A DNA stretch of 64,000 nt from Metabacillus sp. B2-18. GTDB taxonomy: Bacteria > Bacillota > Bacilli > Bacillales > Bacillaceae. The notes under the pieces were generated by a model, which searched no databases, was not told where the DNA came from, and saw only the letters and a list, made by a program, of their open reading frames with translations. The DNA lies in assembly GCF_021117275.1 (NCBI RefSeq), contig NZ_CP088245.1, positions 1,029,501 through 1,093,500 on the forward strand. Reading direction: 5' to 3'. The position numbers and the translations under genes were made by a program. How positions within the stretch are numbered: position 1 is the stretch's first letter; the number at the start of each line of letters is the position of its first letter. Of this stretch, positions 15,801 through 24,481 are shown in pieces.

Positions 15801-15875
15801 TTTATAATTAACATAAAACGGTCTGAATTTTTCTCAGTAGTGCATTTAAAATGACCTGATTTCATGTTAATAATA

Positions 15876-15918
15876 AGAAAAAACATCAATTCTTGGAGAA
15901 GTTGATGTTTTTTCTTTC
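15876..15918 (-). terminator. Terminator downstream of the GbsR-type gene (bidirectional)
   Basis: AAAAAACATCAA pairs with TTGATGTTTTTT around TTCTTGGAGAAG. It lies about 80 bp after the minus-strand stop codon at 16001. Confidence 0.7.
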
Positions 15919-16000
15919 ATATATATAATAACTTTTTTGTATGATGATATTTTGAAGTTGCATATTGTCCTTATGAAGTATGCATAGCAGGTGATTAGTT

Positions 16001-16543
16001 TTACTCCTTGTCTTTTTTTATAGGAATAAAATCTAGAATTTCCTTTGTCTCAAAACTGTCAATGAGTCTGTTTTGCCATTCGTAATATTCCATTCTCTCC
16101 TCGAGCTTTTTGATATCTTTTTGGGCATGCTCTCGAATTTCTTCGGATGTATCCGGATTATCAACGAGCTCTTGCAAATGTGCTATTGATTTTTCCATCG
16201 CACTGCTATTCGTGGTAATGGCTGTCCTCCATTTAATCGAGAAAAAGTCAAAAAAGCATTGATACCAATCTTCTTTGATTGTGTACAAATCTTTTCTTTC
16301 ACCTTTTATCCAAACCTTTTCCACCATATTTAAATCAAGTAAGCTTCTAACCGAATTACTCATACTTGTTTTACTCATTCCAAGCTCTTCTTTCATATCA
16401 TCAAGTGTAAGCGGTTTATCAGAAAAAAATAGGAGTCCGTATAACCGTCCAGCAGAGGGTGTGAGACCATAAAGGTTCATATTTTGAGCAATTGCATCTA
16501 TAACCACATTTCTGGTTCTGTCTAATGTTTCGTTGTCTTTCAA
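16001..16543 (-). CDS. opuAR: GbsR/OpcR-type (MarR-like) repressor of the opuA operon
   Basis: The 180-residue protein is a GbsR-family winged-helix regulator (PSAGRLYGLLFFSDKPLTLD, then EELGMSKTSMSNSVRSLLDL). GbsR, OpcR and relatives control glycine betaine and choline uptake or synthesis genes. A long C-terminal helix at about 105-165 probably serves dimerisation. The TTG start at 16543 follows AGGATGTG by about 8 nt. The gene is divergent from opuAA-AB-AC, and the shared 258-bp region holds two perfect palindromes that are likely operators. The symbol is an inference from position and family. Confidence 0.8.
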   Translation of the reverse strand: MKDNETLDRTRNVVIDAIAQNMNLYGLTPSAGRLYGLLFFSDKPLTLDDMKEELGMSKTSMSNSVRSLLDLNMVEKVWIKGERKDLYTIKEDWYQCFFDFFSIKWRTAITTNSSAMEKSIAHLQELVDNPDTSEEIREHAQKDIKKLEERMEYYEWQNRLIDSFETKEILDFIPIKKDKE

Positions 16544-16610
16544 ATAAATTCACATCCTAAAATGTTTTTATCTTTATTTTAATTCTACACTACCCATTTA
16601 TAAATTAAAT

Positions 16611-16627
16611 GTAAAGGACTCCTTTAC
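16611..16627. promoter_or_regulatory. 17-bp perfect palindrome between opuAR and opuAA
   Basis: GTAAAGGA and TCCTTTAC surround one central C. It lies 68 bp upstream of the opuAR start and could be an operator for that gene. The regulator that binds it is inferred, not shown. Confidence 0.5.
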
Positions 16628-16668
16628 AGAAGAATAGCGAGTATTTAGGAGTATTTATAAGTAATCCT

Positions 16669-16710
16669 TATGTATAGTACGTACAGTTATTTCTGTACGT
16701 ACTATACATA
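16669..16710. promoter_or_regulatory. 42-bp perfect inverted repeat upstream of opuAA
   Basis: Arms of 18 bp (16669-16686 and 16693-16710) match perfectly around the 6-nt spacer TTATTT. Each arm contains the smaller palindrome GTACGTAC. It lies about 90 bp before the opuAA start. It is likely the main operator of the divergent GbsR-type repressor, or a strong RNA hairpin in the leader if transcription starts upstream of it. Confidence 0.6.
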
Positions 16711-16801
16711 CAATAAACATAATATACACTGTTTGAACTATATTGAATTATCTGTTTATAATTAAGAAGTCCTAAAGAGACAGATAAAAAGAGGTGAAAG
16801 A

Positions 16802-18043
16802 ATGGAAGAAAATCATATAAAGATTAAGGTTAATGAGGTTACTAAGATCTTTGGAAAATCTTCAAAAAAGGCTTTGCAATTAGTAAAAGAAGGAAAATCA
16901 AAGGAACAAATTTTAAAGGAAACAGGCTCAACAGTTGGGGTTAACCGAGCATCCTTTGAAGTTAAGTCAGGTGAAATCTTCGTGATTATGGGTTTGTCCG
17001 GAAGTGGTAAATCTACATTAGTTCGATTGCTTAATCGTCTGATTGAACCAACATTAGGGCAAGTTCAAATTGACGGAAAAGATGTTGTCAAAATGAATAA
17101 GGAAGAACTAAGAGAAGTACGAAGAAAGAAAATAAGTATGGTTTTTCAAAAGTTTGCTTTATTTCCACATAAAACAGTCCTTGAGAACACGGAATATGGA
17201 TTAGAAATTCAAGGTGTAGTTAAGGAAGAAAGAAGTAAAAAAGCCTTAGAGGCACTTGAATTAGTTGGATTAAAGGGCTATGAAAATCAATACCCTAGTC
17301 AGCTAAGTGGTGGAATGCAGCAACGTGTTGGACTGGCGAGAGCACTGGCAAATGATCCTGATGTGCTTTTAATGGATGAAGCTTTTAGCGCATTGGATCC
17401 ATTGATTCGAAAAGACATGCAGGATGAGTTGCTAGAGTTACAATCTAATATGGAAAAGACGATCGTCTTTATTACCCATGATTTAGATGAGGCCCTTCGT
17501 ATCGGAGACAGAATTGCCCTTATGAAGGATGGTAACATCGTACAGATAGGAACACCTGAAGAAATCTTAATGAGTCCTTCTAATGAATATGTTGAAAGAT
17601 TCGTAGAAGACGTTGATCTTTCTAAGGTACTAACAGCACAACATGTTATGAAGCGGGCGGAAACTGTTCAAATTGATAAGGGTCCACGTGTAGCCCTTAA
17701 ATTAATGAAGACTTTAGGTATTTCATCTATATATGTTGTAGATAAACAACAGAAGCTTCTTGGTGTGATTACGGCAAAAGATGCATCAAAAGCTGCTGAA
17801 CAAAATCAGTCATTAGAATCTTTCATAGAAAAAGATATAACAGTTGTTGGAGCGGAAACGTTATTAATTGATTTATTTGAAAAAGTGTCTTCTGCAAGTA
17901 TTCCCGTTGCGGTTACAGATGAAAAAAATCGCTTAAAGGGAATCTTGATTAAGGGTGCTGTAATTGGCGCACTTACGGGTAACGAACAATATATCAATGA
18001 GGTTGCCGAACCTGAAGCACCCCATGCTAAGGAGGTGATGTAA
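16802..18043 (+). CDS. opuAA: Glycine betaine ABC transporter, ATP-binding protein OpuAA
   Basis: The 413-residue ATPase has a Walker A motif (GLSGSGKST), the ABC signature LSGGMQQR, Walker B VLLMDEAFSALDP, and a C-terminal CBS pair at about 275-400. CBS domains in OpuA-type ATPases sense ionic strength. It drives import of glycine betaine or similar osmoprotectants through OpuAB. The ATG follows AAAAGAGGTGAAAGA. It is the first gene of opuA; opuAB starts with GTG two bases after its stop codon. Its length matches B. subtilis OpuAA (418). Confidence 0.93.
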   Translation: MEENHIKIKVNEVTKIFGKSSKKALQLVKEGKSKEQILKETGSTVGVNRASFEVKSGEIFVIMGLSGSGKSTLVRLLNRLIEPTLGQVQIDGKDVVKMNKEELREVRRKKISMVFQKFALFPHKTVLENTEYGLEIQGVVKEERSKKALEALELVGLKGYENQYPSQLSGGMQQRVGLARALANDPDVLLMDEAFSALDPLIRKDMQDELLELQSNMEKTIVFITHDLDEALRIGDRIALMKDGNIVQIGTPEEILMSPSNEYVERFVEDVDLSKVLTAQHVMKRAETVQIDKGPRVALKLMKTLGISSIYVVDKQQKLLGVITAKDASKAAEQNQSLESFIEKDITVVGAETLLIDLFEKVSSASIPVAVTDEKNRLKGILIKGAVIGALTGNEQYINEVAEPEAPHAKEVM

Positions 18044-18044
18044 G

Positions 18045-18893
18045 GTGGAAGGAATGTTACCGAAGCTCCCCTTAGCTGATTGGATTGATGCTTTAGTTGA
18101 TTGGATGACCAATACCTTTGGTGGTTTATTTGATGGTATTTCTACTGGAGTGGACTTTTTTGTTGAAGGAATTGTTGCTGGTTTAGGCTTTATCCCTTCT
18201 ATTATATTAATTATTCTTTTAAGTTTACTAGCTTGGAAGGTTTGTAATATAAGAATTGCACTATTTGCATTATTAGGCTTATTTCTTATTGACAATTTAG
18301 GTTATTGGGAAGAAATGTTAGAAACACTCGCTCTTGTTTTGACGGCAGTGTTGATTTCGGTTGTGATTGGAATTCCAGTTGGTATATGGGCATCACAAAG
18401 TGAAAGAGTAAGACAATTTGTTACACCGGTCCTTGATTTAATGCAAACAATGCCGGCATTCGTTTACTTACTACCAGCCATCTTTTTCTTCAGTATAGGA
18501 GTAGTACCAGGAGTTGTAGCATCTGTCATTTTTGCGATGCCACCAACCATCCGTTTAACAGTACTCGGAATCAAACAGGTACCAGCAGATTTAATTGAGG
18601 CAACAGAAGCCTTTGGTTCTACAACGAAGCAAAGACTATTAAAAGTGCAACTGCCATTGGCTATGCCAACAATCATGGCAGGAATTAACCAAAGTATCAT
18701 GTTAGCTTTATCAATGGTTGTGGTCGCATCCATGGTTGGAGCTCCTGGGCTTGGTACAGAGGTTTATCGTGCTGTTACTCAAATAAAAACAGGTGTAGGG
18801 TTTGAAGCTGGTTTGGCAATAGTTGTTATTGCTATTTTGCTAGACCGCATCACTCAAAATATAGGAAAGAAAAAAGAAGGGGGAACAATTTAA
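18045..18893 (+). CDS. opuAB: Glycine betaine ABC transporter permease OpuAB
   Basis: The 282-residue permease has several membrane helices and the binding-protein-dependent transport (BPD_transp_1) domain at about 90-275. The coupling-helix region reads LIEATEAFGSTTKQRL. The GTG start follows AAGGAGGTGATGTAAG, the ribosome site lying inside the end of opuAA. Its stop overlaps the opuAC start (TAATG), which suggests translational coupling. It forms the membrane channel for OpuAA and OpuAC. Confidence 0.93.
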   Translation: MEGMLPKLPLADWIDALVDWMTNTFGGLFDGISTGVDFFVEGIVAGLGFIPSIILIILLSLLAWKVCNIRIALFALLGLFLIDNLGYWEEMLETLALVLTAVLISVVIGIPVGIWASQSERVRQFVTPVLDLMQTMPAFVYLLPAIFFFSIGVVPGVVASVIFAMPPTIRLTVLGIKQVPADLIEATEAFGSTTKQRLLKVQLPLAMPTIMAGINQSIMLALSMVVVASMVGAPGLGTEVYRAVTQIKTGVGFEAGLAIVVIAILLDRITQNIGKKKEGGTI

Positions 18894-19804
18894 TGCTTAA
18901 AAAATTACTAGGAGTCACTTCAGCATTAACACTAACATTAGGTTTAGCAGCGTGTGGAGGAAATGAAACAAGTGGATCAGAATCATCAGAGTCAGAAGGT
19001 TCAACAGCATCTGTAGGGGAACAAGTAGACTATGAAATTGTGGGTATCGATCCAGGTGCTGGACTAATGAAATTGACTATTAATGAAGTATTACCTGAAT
19101 ACGGCCTAGATGATTGGGAAGTAGTAGAAGGTTCAGGTGCGGCTATGACTGCAGCTTTGAAAAAAGCATACGATAATGAGGAGCCAATTATCGTTACAGG
19201 CTGGAGCCCACACTGGAAATTTGCAAGCTATGACTTAAAATACCTTGAAGATCCAAAGGGAATCTATGGTGGAGCAGAAGATGTTAACACAATTGTTCGT
19301 TTAGGATTAAAAGAAGACCAACCTGACGCTTATAGGCTTCTTGATCAATTTAACTGGGAACCAGAACATATCGAAACAGTGATGAATTTAATTCAAGAAG
19401 GCAATGAGCCTGCTGAAGCAGCAGCACAGTGGGTAAGTGAAAATGAAGAATTAGTTAGCTCTTGGACGGAAGGTGTTAACGAGGTTGACGGTGAAGAGTT
19501 AAAGCTTCTTTATGTAGCATGGGATGATGTAATTGCAAGCTCACATGTTGTAGAGAATGTGCTTGAAAGTGTTGGATACGAAGTAGATTTAGTTCAGGTT
19601 GATGCAGGTCCAATGTGGGCTGGTATTGCTGACGGAAGCGGTGATGCAATGGTAGGTGCATGGCTACCAACAACACACGCTGATTATTATGCTGAATACG
19701 AAGGGAAGTTTGAAGACCTAGGTGCAAACCTTACTGGAACGAAGCTAGGACTAGTTGTACCAGCATATATGGACATTGATTCAATTGAAGATTTAAAAGA
19801 ATAA
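18893..19804 (+). CDS. opuAC: Glycine betaine-binding lipoprotein OpuAC
   Basis: The 303-residue protein has a lipoprotein signal with lipobox LAAC, the lipidated Cys being residue 21. A Ser/Glu-rich linker follows, then an OpuAC ligand-binding domain. Tryptophans typical of the betaine-binding aromatic cage occur in GWSPHWKFASYDLKYLEDP, in VAWDD and in DAGPMWAGIADG. It captures glycine betaine outside the membrane and delivers it to OpuAB. It is the last gene of opuA and is followed by a terminator. Confidence 0.93.
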   Translation: MLKKLLGVTSALTLTLGLAACGGNETSGSESSESEGSTASVGEQVDYEIVGIDPGAGLMKLTINEVLPEYGLDDWEVVEGSGAAMTAALKKAYDNEEPIIVTGWSPHWKFASYDLKYLEDPKGIYGGAEDVNTIVRLGLKEDQPDAYRLLDQFNWEPEHIETVMNLIQEGNEPAEAAAQWVSENEELVSSWTEGVNEVDGEELKLLYVAWDDVIASSHVVENVLESVGYEVDLVQVDAGPMWAGIADGSGDAMVGAWLPTTHADYYAEYEGKFEDLGANLTGTKLGLVVPAYMDIDSIEDLKE

Positions 19805-19838
19805 ATAGGTAAAGTAATAATAATATCAGTTTAAGAAG

Positions 19839-19868
19839 GAAGCACTCATATTTTGGGTGCTTCTTTTT
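19839..19868 (+). terminator. Terminator of opuA
   Basis: GAAGCAC pairs with GTGCTTC and is followed by TTTTT, 35 bp after opuAC. Confidence 0.8.
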
Positions 19869-19992
19869 CATTTGAACGTATTTCTATTCTAAGAGAAAGT
19901 TAAGATATAAGTGGTTGAAAAGTCAAGATAATATGGAATTTTTTAAAATATTTGGAAATAGTAAGAAGAGATGCTATTACTTAATAAGTCTT

Positions 19993-20044
19993 TTGTAAAT
20001 TTAATGTAAAGATTTAATTAATATATTGTAAATTTAATGTTAAG
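19993..20044 (+). promoter_or_regulatory. Two direct repeats upstream of the phosphate transporter gene (possible PhoP boxes)
   Basis: TTGTAAATTTAATGTAAAG at 19993 recurs as TTGTAAATTTAATGTTAAG at 20026, 33 bp apart. AT-rich direct repeats at multiples of 11 bp are the usual layout of PhoP sites in Bacillus. PhoP control of a phosphate transporter would make sense, but the motif match is weak. The rest of 19869-20122 is AT-rich with nothing else recognised. Confidence 0.35.
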
Positions 20045-20122
20045 TTGTTTTCAACTCATATTTACATTGTTACTATATATGAGTATTTTTATTAATATTT
20101 ACTATTTAGGAGTGACATCACA

Positions 20123-21757
20123 TTGGAGATTAACTATCAGGAAATGCTCTTTCAGTTTTTAGGAGGACTTGGAATTTTCCTTTTCGGAATAAAATACATG
20201 GGAGACGGCTTGCAGTCAGCTGCAGGAGATCGTTTAAAAGATATACTTGACCGTTTCACGACAAACCCTTTTATGGGTGTGTTAGCTGGTTTACTTGTAA
20301 CAGTTTTAATCCAATCTAGTTCTGGAACAACGGCTTTAACGGTTGGACTAGTAAGTGCTGGATTTATGACATTAAGACAAGCAATAGGTGTCATAATGGG
20401 GGCAAATATCGGGACGACTGTAACAGCCTTTATCATCGGTATAGATGTTGGCGCCTATGCTTTGCCTATCATTGCGCTTGGTGCGTTTTGTATTTTCTTC
20501 TTTAAAAAGAAGGCAATCACTTCATTTGGACAAGTTGCTTTTGGCTTTGGATCACTCTTCTTTGGTTTAGAATTGATGAGTGGAGGCATGAAACCATTAA
20601 GGTCACTAGAAGCTTTTCATGATTTAACAGTAAGTATGGCTAGTAATCCAATTTTAGGTGTTTTAGTTGGTACCATCTTTACGGTTATTGTTCAAAGTTC
20701 AAGTGCAACAATCGGTATTTTACAGGAATTATTCTCACAGGATGCAATTAGTTTAAATGCTGCTTTACCTGTTTTATTTGGAGATAATATTGGGACTACG
20801 ATCACAGCAGTACTTGCATCTCTTGGGGCTTCAATTGCTGCGAGAAGAGCTGCATTTGTGCACGTTTTATTCAACCTGATAGGAACTGTAATCTTTTTAA
20901 TTCTATTAATTCCTTTCACATATTTAATTACTTATTTACAAGATACATTAAGTTTAAATCCAGCGATGACAATTGCTTTTGCTCATGGGACATTTAATAT
21001 TACGAATACCATTATTCAGTTTCCATTCATTTTTGCTTTAGCATGGTTAGTGACAAAACTAATTCCTGGTGAAGATAAATATATTGATACGAAGCCGCAA
21101 CATTTAAACCCAACATTGATTGAGCATTCACCATCAATCGCTTTAGGACAAGCTAAAGAAGAGCTGAAAAGAATGGGAGAATTTACAGTCGATGGTCTTA
21201 ATGAGGCATTTCAATATTTAAATCTAGGCGAGAAAAAACATGCTGAGAATGCACTTCAATATGAAACAGGAATCAACAATCTAGATAAAAAAATCACAAA
21301 TTATTTACTTGAAATATCAGCAAAACCACTTTCAGTAAAAGAAAGAGATGAGTTTTCAAACATAGCCGATTCTATTAGAGATATGGAACGCATTGGTGAT
21401 CACATGGAAAACATCGTTGAACTTGTTGATTTTAAAATTAACAAAAAAGTTAACCTATCTAACGATGCAACAAATGAATTAAAGGAAATGTATGAATTCA
21501 CGTTAACTACATTAAAAACGGCTTATTCTGCCTTCTTTGAAAATGATGTAGAAAAAGCTAAAGAGGTGTTATCTCGTGAAAATGAGATAGACAAGATGGA
21601 GAGAGTTCTTAGAAAAAAACACATCATGAGATTAAACGAAAGACAATGCTCTGGTGATGCCGGAATAGTGTTCGTTGATATAATAAGCAACTTAGAAAGA
21701 ATTGCGGATCATTCAGTTAATATAGCTGAGACTATATTAACTGTTGAATCGAACTAA
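20123..21757 (+). CDS. Na+/phosphate cotransporter, NptA family, with PhoU domain
   Basis: The 544-residue protein has two Na_Pi_cotrans repeats in the membrane part. The paired QSS motifs are visible as LIQSSSGTTALTVGL and IVQSSSATIGILQ. A cytoplasmic C-terminal PhoU-like four-helix region spans about 345-540 (IADSIRDMERIGDHMENIVE and ISNLERIADHSVNIAE). It would import inorganic phosphate with Na+ and may be gated by the PhoU part. The TTG start at 20123 follows AGGAGTG. It is a single gene with its own terminator. Confidence 0.9.
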   Translation: MEINYQEMLFQFLGGLGIFLFGIKYMGDGLQSAAGDRLKDILDRFTTNPFMGVLAGLLVTVLIQSSSGTTALTVGLVSAGFMTLRQAIGVIMGANIGTTVTAFIIGIDVGAYALPIIALGAFCIFFFKKKAITSFGQVAFGFGSLFFGLELMSGGMKPLRSLEAFHDLTVSMASNPILGVLVGTIFTVIVQSSSATIGILQELFSQDAISLNAALPVLFGDNIGTTITAVLASLGASIAARRAAFVHVLFNLIGTVIFLILLIPFTYLITYLQDTLSLNPAMTIAFAHGTFNITNTIIQFPFIFALAWLVTKLIPGEDKYIDTKPQHLNPTLIEHSPSIALGQAKEELKRMGEFTVDGLNEAFQYLNLGEKKHAENALQYETGINNLDKKITNYLLEISAKPLSVKERDEFSNIADSIRDMERIGDHMENIVELVDFKINKKVNLSNDATNELKEMYEFTLTTLKTAYSAFFENDVEKAKEVLSRENEIDKMERVLRKKHIMRLNERQCSGDAGIVFVDIISNLERIADHSVNIAETILTVESN

Positions 21758-21775
21758 ATAACAATTCATTCACTC

Positions 21776-21809
21776 AAATAGGCTGATTCAAACTGAATCA
21801 GCCTATTTT
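21776..21809 (+). terminator. Terminator of the NptA-like gene
   Basis: AATAGGCTGATTC and GAATCAGCCTATT form a long perfect stem ending in T-rich sequence. It is also usable from the minus strand, where sleB ends at 21869. Confidence 0.8.
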
Positions 21810-21868
21810 GTGTTTGAGAAAAATAAATAAAGTTTGCAAAGAAAGTATATGTAACCATTATCTGCGGA

Positions 21869-22606
21869 TTATTTACAGAAAATATGTTTCCCAATTCGTT
21901 TTATTTGTGGCCTACCCCAAATCCAGCTACTTGTTGCTGTATCAGGATTAAAATAATAAACCGCATTTCCTGTAGGATCCCAACCGTTAATGGCATCAAG
22001 TACAGCTTTTTTTGATGTTTCATTAGGAGTTAGCCAAATCTGCCCATCAGCTACGGCGGTAAAAGCTAACGGTTCAAAGATGACACCTGAAACAGTATTA
22101 GGAAATGTCTGGCTCTCAACACGGTTTAAAATAACAGCTGCCACCGCAACTTGTCCAATATATGGTTCTCCGCGTGCTTCTCCATGAACAGCGTTTGCCA
22201 TAAGTTGAATATCATTTTGGGAATATCCTGATGGTACATTTATAGCTGTTGATTTTTGAGCTTGTCCTTGTCCTGCTCCTTTAGAGTAATCATATTTTGT
22301 TACTTTAACAAGTTTTTGCCTCGTTTTCAAACCTGCTATCCCATCAACATTGAGTCCGAATTCAGACTGAAAATTTCGAAGCGCCCAGTAGGTTCCCCAA
22401 CCAAAAGCACCATCAATTTCTCCTTTGTAAAATCCAATATATTTTAGACGAGATTGCAATTCAATAACATCATCGCCCACTGCTCCCCGCTGAATTGCTT
22501 GATTTGTAAAGGCATTAGTATTGCTTTCCTGAAGTGTTAAAATCATTGTACTTATAAGAAAAACTAAAAGAATAGATGTTTGTTTCTTCTTTTTCATATT
22601 GCTCAT
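21869..22606 (-). CDS. sleB: Spore cortex-lytic enzyme SleB (short form)
   Basis: The 245-residue protein has an N-terminal signal or anchor (about 10-30), a peptidoglycan-binding domain at about 38-100 (GDDVIELQSRLKYIGFYKGE), a Gln/Gly/Ser linker, and a C-terminal Hydrolase_2 domain at about 130-245. The last contains the conserved HGEARGEPYIGQVAVAAVIL, where the Glu at about residue 143 is the likely catalytic acid. SleB cleaves cortex peptidoglycan during germination. The ATG follows AGGAGGAAAAT. B. subtilis SleB is about 305 residues; the shortness here comes from a brief linker. No ypeB gene follows, although sleB is normally paired with it, so this may be a second, stand-alone paralogue. 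Confidence 0.85.
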   Translation of the reverse strand: MSNMKKKKQTSILLVFLISTMILTLQESNTNAFTNQAIQRGAVGDDVIELQSRLKYIGFYKGEIDGAFGWGTYWALRNFQSEFGLNVDGIAGLKTRQKLVKVTKYDYSKGAGQGQAQKSTAINVPSGYSQNDIQLMANAVHGEARGEPYIGQVAVAAVILNRVESQTFPNTVSGVIFEPLAFTAVADGQIWLTPNETSKKAVLDAINGWDPTGNAVYYFNPDTATSSWIWGRPQIKRIGKHIFCK

Positions 22607-22769
22607 ATTTTCCTCCTGATCACCAACATATTGTTATTTTTTGTTTGGAGTAAATTTTTATACTAAATAAGGATCAAGCAGCTATAAAAAGTGAGCAATC
22701 GTAAATTAATACCAGTTATAATAGTAATAGTCCATTTTGGGTAGAAATATATGTGTGATTTTTCCACAA

Positions 22770-22805
22770 CAAAAAAGAGGAACTCATTTGTGAGTCCCCC
22801 TTTGT
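22770..22805 (-). terminator. Terminator of the 94-residue gene
   Basis: Read on the minus strand, GGGGGACTCAC and a GTGAGTTCC-like arm form a stem followed by TCTTTTTTGTT, 20 bp after the stop codon at 22825. Confidence 0.65.
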
Positions 22806-22824
22806 TTCAAACTAGATTGTTCCA

Positions 22825-23109
22825 TTATTTAATTGATAGAGCTATGTTTTTTAAGTTTTCAATGATTGATGGTTTACTTTCACCACAATAGAAGGATGTG
22901 ACCAATTCATAGCACGTATCTTTGTCTATTAAGTAACAACGGTGTGTTCCCATGTCATAGACAAAATGAAATTGCTCTGCACCTTTCTTTCCATCAAAGA
23001 CTTTATATTGTTCTAGTCCAAACAACTCACGAGCCCCATCTTGAGCCAAGACAAGAAACTCGTCTCTCGTTACTTCTCTAATTGCCACTAATCCAATCGC
23101 TTCATTCAT
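22825..23109 (-). CDS. Conserved hypothetical protein, 94 residues
   Basis: I do not recognise the family. It is soluble, with two Cys in the C-terminal half (HRCYLIDKDTCYELVTSFYC, three Cys counted with the last). An N-terminal segment reads IGLVAIREVTRDEFLVLAQD. The ATG follows GGAGGTTTTATATAT, a strong ribosome site, and a terminator follows the stop codon. Both support it being a real single gene. Its neighbours (SleB, Spo0E-like) are sporulation proteins, but that is weak evidence for its role. Confidence 0.6.
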   Translation of the reverse strand: MNEAIGLVAIREVTRDEFLVLAQDGARELFGLEQYKVFDGKKGAEQFHFVYDMGTHRCYLIDKDTCYELVTSFYCGESKPSIIENLKNIALSIK

Positions 23110-23421
23110 ATATATAAAACCTCCAATATCTAAAAAAATTAGTCACAAAAAAGTATTTCTTTTATTACCAACTATATAGGTTGTTACATCATATTATGCA
23201 TGATAGTACTTGCTTTAAAATTTTATCATAAATTACTTTTGAATGAAACTTATTTTATAATAATTATAAAATAAGATTATTTTTAGATATGGTTGACTTT
23301 GAATATGTTAAATGAGGAAATGCAAAAATAAATATGTATTTAATGTAGAAAAAAATATTTTTGTATTTCAAATGTAGAATTTAAGAAAAGTGGCGATACG
23401 TAATGAGGGTATATTTAAGAG
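23110..23421. other. AT-rich intergenic region, nothing recognised
   Basis: The 312 bp hold no convincing frame, terminator or repeat. It must contain the promoter of the minus-strand gene that starts at 23109. The sequence is very AT-rich. Confidence 0.4.
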
Positions 23422-23625
23422 CTATTGGTCGCTTGTTTCATTATCAATACCCATTAATTTTTGATATTGAAGGATCAATTTATCAAGCTTTTGACTCTGA
23501 GAAATAGTTAAAGGATGATTTAAGCCTTTGGCTAAACCTATAGCAATTAGTTCATTTTTGTGGGAGCTAATTCTATTAATTAATTCAGTTTTTTCATTAG
23601 AGTATCTAGAGATTGAACTATTCAA
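23422..23625 (-). CDS. Spo0E-like aspartyl-phosphate phosphatase
   Basis: This 67-residue protein shows the Spo0E family signature near its C-terminus, SQSQKLDKLILQYQKL, matching the SQELD core that dephosphorylates Spo0A-P. The N-terminal helix (NEKTELINRISSHKNELIAI) completes the two-helix hairpin. The length is usual for the small Spo0E-like proteins of Bacillus. The TTG start at 23625 follows AAAGGAG by 8 nt. It would delay entry into sporulation by removing phosphate from Spo0A. It appears to be a single gene. Confidence 0.82.
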   Translation of the reverse strand: MNSSISRYSNEKTELINRISSHKNELIAIGLAKGLNHPLTISQSQKLDKLILQYQKLMGIDNETSDQ

Positions 23626-23801
23626 CAGTATAACTCCTTTAATTAAAAATAAATGGTATCGAAATATTATTTTACAAATAAATACTAAAATTGTAAATTA
23701 CTATATGACTGAATAATAGAAATTAATTTCCTCTAACTTCAAAAAAAAGAATTATTATAGAAGAAAACGACATTCATGTAAGAAAATATCGTCATCATGT
23801 T

Positions 23802-24230
23802 TTATTTTATATCATATTCCCATAATCCAAGCTGTCCTTTAGCTGGGATAGATTGGTCCAACATTTTTATATTCTGAACAATCCAAGCATAATTTCCCTC
23901 TCTATAATCGCCTAATAAATAGTCATTGCCTGATACAATTGTCCCATCTTCTAAAATGGCCCAAGACTGATTATTTTCAGTTACTTTTATACAATTTTCA
24001 AGCATACAGACAGCAATAATTGAGCCAGTTGGAAGAAGATCATTTGTTAATCCATGCTTACTCAGCAATGTCCTAATTGTATCTTGGTTAGTTGCTGTTT
24101 TATCTATTTTTTTGCTTGTATGAATGGCTAGGGGACCACGATATTTCGTGTTCCATGACCTTGTTTCATATTGGATCTCTCCGAGAGTAAAAAGACTAGC
24201 CCAAGGCTGAATCATTGATAGAACTTTCAC
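23802..24230 (-). CDS. ASCH domain protein
   Basis: This 142-residue protein starts MKVLSMIQPWASLFTLGEIQ, and the segment through RSWNTKYRGPLAIHTSKK is typical of the ASCH fold, a beta-barrel related to PUA domains and thought to bind RNA or modified nucleosides. The C-terminus has the usual GQLGLWEY. I chose the GTG at 24230 because it lies 6 nt after GGAGGT; an in-frame TTG further up overlaps that ribosome site. Function is not established for this subgroup. It is a single gene with no obvious operon partner. Confidence 0.75.
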   Translation of the reverse strand: MKVLSMIQPWASLFTLGEIQYETRSWNTKYRGPLAIHTSKKIDKTATNQDTIRTLLSKHGLTNDLLPTGSIIAVCMLENCIKVTENNQSWAILEDGTIVSGNDYLLGDYREGNYAWIVQNIKMLDQSIPAKGQLGLWEYDIK

Positions 24231-24481
24231 TTTTACTACCTCCAACCTTTTTTACTTTTGTTATGCCAAAAGATACCTATAATATGTACTGCTTATTTCA
24301 GTTTCATTGGTCATTCTAATAATGGAAGTTACATCTTTGTGAAAAAATAGACGAATTTGGTTTACAATAAATCCAAAGTTACTTTACTTTCTTTACAATG
24401 TTTTATAGAATAGTTGAATGTTAAGCAAACCCAAAAACATTTATTTTAAGAAAAGTAGACAACCGTGAGGTGAAAGTAAAG

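Noticed and set aside
15668..15889. 73-codon minus-strand frame upstream of the GbsR-type gene
   Set aside because: It is made of the AATCGCAGATAAA repeats and a terminator stem, with no coding signature.
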